Part shown: piece by piece, positions 15,642-22,143 of the stretch
Numbering within the stretch: position 1 is the first letter of the stretch
How the letters are laid out: the number at the start of each line of letters is the position of its first letter
Assembly (NCBI GenBank): GCA_049287505.1
Contig: JBAQFY010000145.1
Span: 1 to 22,143 of the forward strand
Length of the DNA stretch: 22,143 nucleotides
Direction of reading: 5' to 3'
Source: NIOZ-UU13 sp049287505
GTDB lineage: Bacteria > Planctomycetota > Phycisphaerae > Sedimentisphaerales > Anaerobacaceae
Position numbers and translations under genes: made by a program
The notes under the pieces: model-generated
What the model saw: only the letters and a program-made list of their open reading frames with translations
Told to the model about the DNA's origin: nothing
Database searches by the model: none

Positions 15642-16517
15642 TCACGATATTAATTCTTTCTTTTTAATCTTGTATTTTATCAATGCTGCCCGTTTCGTTC
15701 TTGCTTTTTCAAGCAATTTTTCAATTTCTCTTTTATTTTCTTTTTTCATCGCCTTTTTAAGTTTCACTAATTCAGCGATAACCTTATCGATACCTCTTGT
15801 GGTATTGTTTGCGTTTGTCAGCAGTACGTCGGCCCAGATGTTGGCCGGTCCAGATGCTATTCTCGATGTATCTATAAATCCCTTGCCGGCAAATTTCAAT
15901 TCTTCGATGCTGTTGGCATTTATCAGTGCTGCTGCCGTTACGTGCGGCACATGGCTTACATTCGCGAAGATTCTGTCGTGCTCTGTCGGCGTCATCAACT
16001 TCACATAGCATCCGAGTCTTGACCAAAATTTTTTAAGGGTTTGCACTGCCTGCCGATTAGTCTTTTTTGTCGCTGTCAAAATGCACATTGCCCCCTCGAA
16101 CAGGTCATCTCTGGCGAATTCCACGCCCCTTTGTTCTGAGCCGGCAATAGGATGCGAGCCGACATAGTGGACACTCTTCGGCAGCTTCCTAACTGCCCAG
16201 CGGTGGGGCAGGACCTTTGTCGAACCGACATCGGTAACAATACAGCCGCTCGGCAGTGCATCTGCTATTTCGCTGAATGTTTTCTCAAAAGTAGCTATAG
16301 GCGTAGCCAGGATAACAATATCTGCCTCAGATACGCTTGATTTTAAGCAATCGACGACTTCGGTTGCCACTGCCAATCCTCTGGCTTTGGCGCGAGTTGA
16401 GGGCCGATGCGTGTAACCTACCACTTTTACTCGGGCAAAAGAGCGTAAAACAGCTAATGAAATCGAGCCGCCTAAAAGACCCAATCCCATAACAGTTATC
16501 TGCCTTAAGTCTTTCAT
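15642..16517 (-). CDS. tyrA: Prephenate dehydrogenase family protein (tyrosine biosynthesis)
   Basis: This cytoplasmic enzyme oxidatively decarboxylates prephenate (or arogenate) with NAD(P). The Rossmann motif GLGLLGGS is at residues 11-18. The family signature with the catalytic-type His, GSHPIAGSEQRG, follows, and NVSHVPHVTAAAL begins the helical dimerisation domain. At 291 residues it is a monofunctional TyrA with a short Lys-rich tail and no ACT or chorismate mutase domain. The promoter at 16559-16587 fits well. An AAGG 8 bases before the ATG may be the ribosome site. It is divergent from accA. Confidence 0.88.
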   Translation of the reverse strand: MKDLRQITVMGLGLLGGSISLAVLRSFARVKVVGYTHRPSTRAKARGLAVATEVVDCLKSSVSEADIVILATPIATFEKTFSEIADALPSGCIVTDVGSTKVLPHRWAVRKLPKSVHYVGSHPIAGSEQRGVEFARDDLFEGAMCILTATKKTNRQAVQTLKKFWSRLGCYVKLMTPTEHDRIFANVSHVPHVTAAALINANSIEELKFAGKGFIDTSRIASGPANIWADVLLTNANNTTRGIDKVIAELVKLKKAMKKENKREIEKLLEKARTKRAALIKYKIKKKELIS

Positions 16518-16558
16518 AATAAAGACCTTATGAAAATATACCTCAGAGAATCCGTTAA

Positions 16559-16587
16559 AAAGTACTGTACAGCCCCTTAAATGTCAA
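16559..16587 (-). promoter_or_regulatory. Promoter of tyrA
   Basis: On the minus strand, a perfect TTGACA (16582-16587) and TACTTT (16559-16564) are 17 bp apart. The expected start is about 35 nt upstream of the ATG. Confidence 0.55.
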
Positions 16588-16640
16588 TTTTTTTCTTTTA
16601 TTTGTCCTATCAAAATGCTAACATTCTGACTTTAAGAGAA

Positions 16641-16667
16641 TGCCCGTTGTGTATGGGCAATTTTTTT
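16641..16667 (+). terminator. Terminator-like hairpin in the accA leader
   Basis: TGCCC (16641-16645) and GGGCA (16655-16659) form a 5-bp stem with a 9-nt loop, followed by A and seven T (16661-16667), only 23 bases before the accA ATG. The stem is weak but the T-run is long. Confidence 0.4.
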
Positions 16668-16690
16668 GCAAACATTTTCATTGTGTGCTT

Positions 16691-17797
16691 ATGGCAGAGC
16701 CAGATACTACAACAGCTAAAATGCCTAATACTAACAATAGTCTAAGCAAAGCCGGTCACCTCGAATTTGAGGAGAAGGTTTCTGACATTGACAGCCAGAT
16801 GAATGAGCTGCGCAAGCTCAGCTCAATTAAAGGCATTGATTATTCTACTGAGATTCGGCGGCTCCAAAAACACCAGGTTACCGAGCTGAAGCGAATCTAT
16901 TCGAATCTGACCGCCTGGCAAACCGTTCAGGTGGCACGGCATCCGAACAGACCCCTTCTTTCCGACTATCTTAACCTGATGGTAAAGGATTTTCGCGAGC
17001 TGCACGGCGACAGATGCTTCGGCGACGACCGCGCAATCGTAACGGGTCTTGGCCAGATCGGAAGGGAAAGGGTATTGGTCATCGGCCAAAATAAAGGCAA
17101 AAACACAAAGCAAAAGGTCGCCTGTAATTTCGGATGTCCAAATCCTGAGGGCTATCGCAAGGCCCTGGCCAAGATGAAATTTGCTGAAAAGTTTGGCATT
17201 CCTGTCGTTACGCTCATTGACACCCCGGGTGCCTATCCGGGCATTGGTGCTGAAGAGCGAGGCCAGGCACAGGCGATAGCCGTCAATCTTATAGAAATGT
17301 CGCGCTTGAAGGTGCCGATAATTTGTATTGTCATTGGAGAAGGTGGTTCCGGCGGTGCTCTTGGAATAGGGGTCGGGGACAGGCTGGCAATGCTTGAATT
17401 CGCATATTATTCGGTGATATCCCCTGAGGGCTGTGCCGCAATCTTATGGCGCGACGGCTCACAAGCACCCCAGGCCGCTGAGGCACTTAAATTGACGAGC
17501 AGGGATTTATATAAGCTCGGACTGATCGACGAAGTCATTTCTGAGCCGCTCGGCGGCGCACACCGTAATCTTCACGATACCGTGTATAATGTCGAGAAAT
17601 ATATTGTAAAAACGCTGCGGGACCTTAAACGAACAAAGCTCGATAATCTGCTCGACAACAGGTACAAAAAATTACGCTCGTTAGGCGTCAGTCCCGCTGA
17701 GAAGCTGCGCCGCAAAACTCAGGCCGGCAAGGAAAGAGTAAAAGCAGCACTGGAAGCCATCCCGTCCAAAAGAAAACGAATCCCCGCCAAGGTCTGA
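16691..17797 (+). CDS. accA: Acetyl-CoA carboxylase carboxyltransferase subunit alpha
   Basis: AccA, with AccD, transfers the carboxyl group from biotin on AccB to acetyl-CoA, giving malonyl-CoA for fatty acid synthesis. The protein shows the N-terminal helical pair (FEEKVSDIDSQMNELRKL), then RPLLSDYLNLMVKDFRELHGDR, the oxyanion and CoA segments DTPGAYPGIGAEERGQ and GEGGSGGALGIGVGD, and SPEGCAAILWRDG. These are all well-known AccA blocks. Length (368 aa) is slightly above the usual ~320, owing to a short N-terminal tail and a basic C-terminal tail. ATG 16691 is preferred; an earlier in-frame ATG at 16640 overlaps the hairpin at 16641-16667, and a later one at 16721 is possible. No clear ribosome site is seen. 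Confidence 0.93.
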   Translation: MAEPDTTTAKMPNTNNSLSKAGHLEFEEKVSDIDSQMNELRKLSSIKGIDYSTEIRRLQKHQVTELKRIYSNLTAWQTVQVARHPNRPLLSDYLNLMVKDFRELHGDRCFGDDRAIVTGLGQIGRERVLVIGQNKGKNTKQKVACNFGCPNPEGYRKALAKMKFAEKFGIPVVTLIDTPGAYPGIGAEERGQAQAIAVNLIEMSRLKVPIICIVIGEGGSGGALGIGVGDRLAMLEFAYYSVISPEGCAAILWRDGSQAPQAAEALKLTSRDLYKLGLIDEVISEPLGGAHRNLHDTVYNVEKYIVKTLRDLKRTKLDNLLDNRYKKLRSLGVSPAEKLRRKTQAGKERVKAALEAIPSKRKRIPAKV

Positions 17798-17926
17798 TAC
17801 CTGCTTCCGCAGCGACAAGTTTACACCTGTGAAAGCAGGCCTCGCAGCTTTGATTGTGAAATATCTTCACAGCTTTGTCCCTCAATCGGGCTTCAACATT
17901 CACGAGATGCCGGAAGGAGAACAATT

Positions 17927-19480
17927 ATGGCAAATATAAAACCAAGTTCAGAAAGAGAAAAATCTTCCTGCACCCCAAAAAAGAACAAAAGCTTGCTAAC
18001 TCGAAGAAATTTCATCAAAACCGCAGTCGGAATCGGCGCTATGGGCGTTGTTGCAAAGGGCGCAAAGAAGACAAAAGAGGATGAATCAAAGCTGCCCGTG
18101 TGGACGGGAGACTTAAAAAGCTCCACAAAGCCGGCTCCCAGGATTCTCACCACATCAAAACCTAACGGCCTTAATATGATTGTAATCATTGCAGATACGT
18201 TCCGTGCGGACCATCTTGGCTGTTATGGTAGCACCCGTATAAAAACGCCTTATCTTGACAAGCTGGCAAAAGAAGGTCTGTTATTTGCGGACGCCACTGC
18301 CGAGGGACTGCCCACCATTCCCTGCCGAAGGGTTTATCACACGGGCAAGAGCGTACTTCCTGAGGCGAAGTGGGAGCCACTTGCCGATAGTGACATTACT
18401 TTTGCCGAAGTTTTGCAAAAGCATGCTGTTACAACCGGTTTTATTGTTGATACCTATCATCATTTCAAGCCCAATTACAATTTTCATCGCGGATTTGATT
18501 CCTGGCACTGGGTTCGCGGACAGGAGACCGACAGATGGAAAAGCGGCCCAAAAGAAAAGTTCGACCCGAAAAAGCACATGCCCGCTCATTTGTGGAACCA
18601 GAGCTATGACGCAAATATGCGTCAGTACCTGATGAATACGCAGGATAGAAAAAGCCAAGAGGATTACTTTTGTGCCCAGTCCTGCAGTTCGGCTATGGAT
18701 TGGCTCGAACAAAATGCCAATGGTAATCCCTTTATGCTCTGGATAGATATGTTTGACCCTCATGAGCCGTGGGATGCACCTGAGCGATTCCAGAAAATGT
18801 ACCGTGACGAATATCCCTATGAAAGATATTTATTCGGATATGGGGTCAGGAACGCTGATATTCGCCCGGATGATTTACCTGTCATCAGAGACCTTTATGC
18901 AGCAGAAGTTACGTTTAGTGATTATTGTATCGGTCGCCTTCTGAAAAGAGTTGAGCAGCTGGGGCTGATGGATAATACAATCATCGTGTTTTCGACCGAC
19001 CACGGCACTCATCTCGGCGAGGAAGGTTGTGTACAGAAAACTCCCGGTCTTCTTAATGCTTGTGTTACTCATATTCCGCTAATTATAAAACATCCCGATA
19101 AAAAGTTTGCCGGCAAGCGTGTCGATGAGATTGTCAGTGCCGTCGATTTTATGCCCACGTTTCTTTCAATGCTTGGAATTGATGATTATAAGAATATGGA
19201 CGGACAGAATATGTGGAAGCTGGTAACAGGGCAGGCTCCCTCGCTCCACGATAATGTTTACACGGTCTTTAACAAATTTGGGGCAATTCACAATCTGGAT
19301 TGGCACTATTTCCAGAACGTTACAGGTAAAGACCTCGGCAAGGGACCCTGCCTTTATGATTTAGGAACAGACCCGGGCCAGACTACGAATGTTATTAAAA
19401 AGTTTCCAGAAGTGGCAAAAGATTTAAGAAACAAATTACAGAATCATCTCAAGGTCAAAATACCCCCCTTGAAGTTGTAA
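17927..19480 (+). CDS. Tat-exported sulfatase-fold (alkaline phosphatase superfamily) protein with Thr at the FGly position
   Basis: AAGGAG sits 7-8 bases before the ATG. The N-terminus has a twin-arginine signal, LTRRNFIK (residues 24-31), then a hydrophobic Gly/Ala stretch. The sulfatase metal motif reads IIADTFRADHLGCYG (residues 87-101, Asp90) and the second metal site is STDHGTHLGEEG. The signature C/S-x-P-x-R-x-x-x-x-T-G reads TIPCRRVYHTG (130-140). The residue that must be Cys or Ser for conversion to formylglycine is Thr130, while Pro132, Arg134 and TG are kept. A classical sulfatase cannot work this way. Thr is the nucleophile in NPP-type phosphodiesterases of the same superfamily, so a phospho-ester hydrolase is an alternative to an inactive protein. 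Length 517 aa is normal for sulfatases. Confidence 0.85.
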   Translation: MANIKPSSEREKSSCTPKKNKSLLTRRNFIKTAVGIGAMGVVAKGAKKTKEDESKLPVWTGDLKSSTKPAPRILTTSKPNGLNMIVIIADTFRADHLGCYGSTRIKTPYLDKLAKEGLLFADATAEGLPTIPCRRVYHTGKSVLPEAKWEPLADSDITFAEVLQKHAVTTGFIVDTYHHFKPNYNFHRGFDSWHWVRGQETDRWKSGPKEKFDPKKHMPAHLWNQSYDANMRQYLMNTQDRKSQEDYFCAQSCSSAMDWLEQNANGNPFMLWIDMFDPHEPWDAPERFQKMYRDEYPYERYLFGYGVRNADIRPDDLPVIRDLYAAEVTFSDYCIGRLLKRVEQLGLMDNTIIVFSTDHGTHLGEEGCVQKTPGLLNACVTHIPLIIKHPDKKFAGKRVDEIVSAVDFMPTFLSMLGIDDYKNMDGQNMWKLVTGQAPSLHDNVYTVFNKFGAIHNLDWHYFQNVTGKDLGKGPCLYDLGTDPGQTTNVIKKFPEVAKDLRNKLQNHLKVKIPPLKL

Positions 19481-19521
19481 TGAGTATCCGTTGCGGAAAT
19501 AGTACGCCTGTTAGTCGAAGA

Positions 19522-19620
19522 CCCCTTCTAACAGGGGGAAGCGTATGTATCCATATTTGTCATTCCCGCGGAAGCGGGTATCCAGCTTTTTCGTTCCGGC
19601 CCCCCTGCTTTCGCAGGGGT
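19522..19620. repeat. Cluster of REP-like palindromes
   Basis: Three hairpins lie in tandem after the sulfatase-like gene: CCCCT/AGGGG (19522-19537), CCCGC-GGAA-GCGGG (19565-19578, with the flanks CATTCCCGCG and TATCCAG seen in many bacterial dispersed repeats) and CCCCTGC-TTTC-GCAGGGG (19602-19619). The remainder, to 19899, shows only a weak GGGCA/TGCCC hairpin near 19777. Confidence 0.65.
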
Positions 19621-19899
19621 GACATCGTCGGCTTTTGTTTTCCGCAACTGGAACTAATTAAAACTTGTGGGGGATTATCACGGCACCATATAAGCTCCAA
19701 GTCGTTTGGTTTGAGTTAGTATTTTTACCTCTGATGGCGAAAAGGCCGGAAGTGGTTTGATTTCATAAAAATATAGGGCAGGCCTCCTTGCCCACCCTAA
19801 TTAACAAACCTTCAAACGGATGTGAAATATCCGGATAAATACCTTCGCTCACTATCCTGCGTATCTGCTAAATCTATCCTCAATATAAAAATCTTTATG

Positions 19900-20388
19900 C
19901 TACAAGCTATTCGCTGTGCTTTTTCTGTCTTTGATTTCTATTGGGTTTTTGCCTTCTTCGATAGCTTCTATTTTTCTAACTCTTCTTTCGTGTCTTCCAC
20001 CGCTGAATTCCGTATTAAGCCAGACTTCTACTATCTTTCGCAGCAGTATCTCTCCGACCTGGTCTCCTGACAAACAAAGGACATTTGCATCGTTATGGTC
20101 GCGTGAAATCTGAGCACTCAGCTCATCATGGCACAATGCTGCTCTAATCCCATCTACTTTGTTTGCTGCTATACTCATTCCGATACCGGTTGCGCAAACT
20201 AAAATGCCTCTATCAACCTGTTTTTTTGACACCGCCATTGCTACTAAATAAGCTGGGTCAGGGTAATCAACTGGGTTGCTGTCGTTGGTGCCGAAATCAA
20301 TACACTCATGGCCCAGCTCGGGAACTATGACCTTGATTTGCTCTTTTGCCTCGAAACCACGATGGTCGCTTCCAACTGCTATTTTCAT
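19900..20388 (-). CDS. rpiB: Ribose-5-phosphate isomerase B
   Basis: RpiB interconverts ribose-5-phosphate and ribulose-5-phosphate (some family members act on allose-6-P or galactose-6-P). The sequence starts with GSDHRGFEAKE. The catalytic Cys65 lies in CATGIGMSIAANK (65-77), and DHNDANVLCLSG and GGRHERRV follow; all are RpiB hallmarks. At 162 residues it has ~15 more C-terminal residues than usual. Its ATG overlaps the TGA of the upstream Sua5-YwlE gene (ATGA, 20385-20388), indicating translational coupling. In Bacillus subtilis the corresponding genes ywlC, ywlE and ywlF (rpiB-like) are also neighbours. Confidence 0.93.
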   Translation of the reverse strand: MKIAVGSDHRGFEAKEQIKVIVPELGHECIDFGTNDSNPVDYPDPAYLVAMAVSKKQVDRGILVCATGIGMSIAANKVDGIRAALCHDELSAQISRDHNDANVLCLSGDQVGEILLRKIVEVWLNTEFSGGRHERRVRKIEAIEEGKNPIEIKDRKSTANSL

Positions 20389-21515
20389 ATCACAAGCTCA
20401 CCAATCTTTTCCTTCACCGCTGTTTCTATCATATCAGCACAACTATTAAAAAACTCCTGGGGGTGACCTATCGGGTCAGCAATACCTTTATCTCCTGCTA
20501 ATAAAAAACACTTACTCGCAGACTCGGGACTAAGGGCAATAACTTTCTCCCGATGCATTCGTTCCATTGCAAAAATAAAGTCACTCTCTTCGATAAGCTC
20601 TTTGGACAATTCTTGGTTTCTATGAGCTTTTATATCTACTCCCTTAGCTGCACAAGCTGCTATCGCTTCGGCACTCGCAGGAGCACCGGCCACATTCATA
20701 ACACCGGCAGAAATCGTTTTATAACCTATTTTGTTTAGCTGGTCAACTTCGCATTGCAATTTTTCTGCTAAATATTTTTGAAATATTCCTTCAGCCATCG
20801 GGCTTCGGCATGTGTTGCCGGTACAAACAAATAAAAACTTAACCGCTGACATTTCATCTAACTGGGCTTGAGAATATACGCCGGGCCTTAAAATCTCTAC
20901 GCCCATCTTGCCTATCTTAACAACCGTGCTGCTGTTTTTGTATCTGCAAGGCCCAGCATCAAGTAGCAGCTCGATTTTACCTGATAACTGAGCAAGAACC
21001 TGCTCGGCATCGACCGCCGGCGGTTGACCTGCTATGTTTGCGCTTGGTGCAACCACAGGACTGTTCGTTGACTGCAGCAACATTGTAGCTATCGGATTAT
21101 CAGGACAGCGAATACCTATGGAATTATTTTTATACAGGCTTTTAAAAAACTCTCTTTCGAGGTTCTTTTTCTGTTTGTCAATATCCTTCCTGTCTAATCC
21201 AAAGATTATGGTCAAAGGTCCGGGCCAGGCATTCCTGATTAATTTTTCGGCCCTTAATCCTATTGTTGGCACATATTTCTTGACATCGTTTTTTTGACCA
21301 ATATGTAATGTGTAGTATTTGGTGGGGTCTCTGCCTTTAATATTATTGAGCCTTCCTAATGAATCGGTTTTGACTCGGCAGGCAATCCCATAGACAGTTT
21401 CAGTCGGGAACGCCACCAGTCCACCGTCATCGACCAGAGATACGGCTTCCTTGATTTTCGCCGAATCAACATTTGTAGCATCGAGCTTTACAACCTTTGT
21501 CTGCATCGGTGCCAT
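20385..21515 (-). CDS. Fusion of Sua5/YwlC tRNA threonylcarbamoyl-AMP synthase and YwlE-type low-molecular-weight phosphatase
   Basis: Residues ~1-215 are a Sua5/YrdC/YwlC domain that makes threonylcarbamoyl-AMP from Thr, bicarbonate and ATP for the t6A37 modification of tRNA. It shows VAFPTETVYGIAC, KGRDPTKYYTLHI, WPGPLTIIF and SPVVAPSANIAGQPP. From about residue 225 a LMW-phosphatase domain follows: P-loop CTGNTCRS with Cys231 and Arg237, and DPIGHP with general-acid Asp347. Thr235 in the P-loop equals YwlE Thr11, which confers phospho-arginine specificity; tyrosine phosphatases usually have Ile there. Total length is 376 aa, matching two full domains, so this is a genuine fusion. ATG 21515 is used here; ATG 21506 is equally possible because the -10-like TATTTT abuts the first ATG. 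The gene overlaps rpiB by 4 bp. Confidence 0.9.
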   Translation of the reverse strand: MAPMQTKVVKLDATNVDSAKIKEAVSLVDDGGLVAFPTETVYGIACRVKTDSLGRLNNIKGRDPTKYYTLHIGQKNDVKKYVPTIGLRAEKLIRNAWPGPLTIIFGLDRKDIDKQKKNLEREFFKSLYKNNSIGIRCPDNPIATMLLQSTNSPVVAPSANIAGQPPAVDAEQVLAQLSGKIELLLDAGPCRYKNSSTVVKIGKMGVEILRPGVYSQAQLDEMSAVKFLFVCTGNTCRSPMAEGIFQKYLAEKLQCEVDQLNKIGYKTISAGVMNVAGAPASAEAIAACAAKGVDIKAHRNQELSKELIEESDFIFAMERMHREKVIALSPESASKCFLLAGDKGIADPIGHPQEFFNSCADMIETAVKEKIGELVI

Positions 21516-21544
21516 AAAATACACCACAAGAGACCGAATGGCAA
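21516..21544 (-). promoter_or_regulatory. Possible promoter of the sua5-ywlE/rpiB operon
   Basis: On the minus strand, TTGCCA (21539-21544) and TATTTT (21516-21521) are 17 bp apart. The -10 touches the ATG at 21515, so initiation would fall near the second ATG (21506), again suggesting a leaderless message. Confidence 0.4.
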
Positions 21545-21597
21545 GATTTTCTACCCCCAACGCACCAATACCACCACAACAATAATCAATTATCAAC

Positions 21598-21634
21598 TTA
21601 AAAGGGCTTATACCGAATCAATCGGTATAAGCCC
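21598..21634 (-). terminator. Terminator after LamG copy 2
   Basis: On the minus strand a 13-bp perfect stem (21622-21634 with 21604-21616) and a 5-nt loop are followed by TTTT. It is homologous to the terminator at 261-297 and separates the LamG-like gene from the sua5-ywlE operon. Confidence 0.75.
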
Positions 21635-21660
21635 CGAATTAACTAAATCTGCTACATTAA

Positions 21661-21699
21661 CCCCGTTAGATATGAAAAATACAACGTTACCTAATGGGG
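21661..21699. repeat. CCCCGTTAG inverted repeat downstream of LamG copy 2
   Basis: CCCCGTTAG (21661-21669) pairs with CTAATGGGG (21691-21699), with one G-T pair. It corresponds to the hairpin at 195-233. Confidence 0.6.
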
Positions 21700-21707
21700 T
21701 CAACCAC

Positions 21708-21782
21708 GCCCCCATATCTTGCTTCGCCTGCCCCCGCGTCTTTCGACACGAGTCGGGGCGGCGGGCAAGAAGCAATGGGGGC
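21708..21782. repeat. 75-nt nested palindrome (MITE-like hairpin)
   Basis: GCCCCCAT (21708-21715) and ATGGGGGC (21775-21782) form the outer arms. Inside, TTGCTTC pairs with GAAGCAA, GCCTGCC pairs with GGCGGGC (one wobble) and CCCC pairs with GGGG. The corresponding place after LamG copy 1 lacks this block, so it appears to be an insertion. Confidence 0.65.
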
Positions 21783-21799
21783 CGGCTAAATCACACGGC

Positions 21800-22143
21800 T
21801 TACTGTGCCGGTTCCGGTGGCGGAGGATACAACCGAATATCGTCAAAGTACATCTTACCTGAACCACCAGCCTCCGGATTGTTCTTATTGCCTAACCCAA
21901 GGGCAATCGTATTGACATTGGTCAGGTTCACGCCCTGGTCTGCAAATGCCTGCAGGTCGATATTCCATTTCGTCCAGGTTCTTATCTGTGCCGCCTTTGG
22001 ATTATCATTAGAGACCACCGCGCTGCCATTGAGAGCAACATACATCGGCTCGCCAGCGTTATCTGAATTACCCCTGAACCAAATCGTTAATGTGCTCACA
22101 CTATTTTCAGTCCAGTCACGCGGATAAGTCAGTGTCTTCTCCA
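21800..22143 (-). CDS. C-terminal end of LamG-like secreted protein, copy 2 (partial)
   Basis: The frame is open from the right edge to a TAA at 21800-21802, about 113 residues; the 5' part lies outside the window. Residues read EKTLTYPRDWTENSVSTLTI, then IWFRGNSDNAGEPMYVALNG, WTKWNIDLQAFADQGVNL and MYFDDIRLYPPPPEPAQ. Alternating strand-like segments with a final DDIRLY strand are typical of LamG/jelly-roll carbohydrate-binding modules at the end of large planctomycete surface proteins. A GTG at 22099 lies inside the module and is not a credible start. The gene is paralogous to the copy at 1-157 in inverted orientation. Ligand unknown. Confidence 0.6.
   Translation of the reverse strand, partial: EKTLTYPRDWTENSVSTLTIWFRGNSDNAGEPMYVALNGSAVVSNDNPKAAQIRTWTKWNIDLQAFADQGVNLTNVNTIALGLGNKNNPEAGGSGKMYFDDIRLYPPPPEPAQ

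Noticed and set aside
19522..19620. Possible CRISPR array or tandem repeat from repeated hairpins
   Set aside because: The three palindromes differ in sequence and spacing and lack regular spacers; they are REP-like.

Overview
The gene content points to an uncultured Planctomycetota bacterium of the Phycisphaerae/Sedimentisphaerales type. Indicators are two copies of a LamG-like secreted-protein C-terminus, a Tat-exported sulfatase-fold enzyme, a two-module secreted esterase, a squalene-cyclase-like protein carrying a CXXCH haem motif, and many small palindromic repeats between genes. This taxonomic call is inferred from gene families, not computed. Codon use is bacterial, and several genes have clear AAGGAG-type ribosome sites while others appear leaderless. 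No tRNA, rRNA, CRISPR array or intact insertion sequence was found.

Layout. Positions 1-300 hold the 3' end of a LamG-like gene (+) and its terminator. Positions 298-754 show nothing I can name. Next (-) is a NYN-domain RNase-like gene whose 5' end is in another frame, so it has a frameshift, with two stem-loops in its leader. Positions 1533-2525 are a gene graveyard, holding an M14-peptidase C-terminal remnant and a 98-bp copy of the 5' end of alaX. A two-gene unit (-) follows: a lipoprotein with a CXXCH motif and TolB-like repeats, then a DUF6057-like membrane/TPR protein. It is bracketed by the truncated and the complete alaX and looks imported. Rightward genes then encode AlaX-type tRNA editing, the haem-motif squalene-cyclase-like protein, an NRAMP-fold transporter, an epimerase/DHDPS-like pair, the esterase and a STAS protein. 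tyrA (-) and accA (+) are divergent. The sulfatase-fold protein (+) follows accA. At the right end (-) are a Sua5-YwlE fusion overlapping rpiB, and a second LamG-like 3' end in inverted orientation relative to the first.

Three themes stand out. First, several enzymes keep the family fold but have lost or changed key catalytic residues: a sulfatase with Thr at the formylglycine position, an NRAMP protein without DPGN and MPH, and an epimerase without the YxxxK lysine. Second, the Sua5-YwlE-RpiB block joins three functions that are adjacent genes in Bacillus, and keeps the Thr associated with arginine-phosphatase activity. Third, the window shows much small-scale rearrangement: inverted terminal paralogues, direct repeats, gene remnants, and palindromes inserted even into coding sequence.
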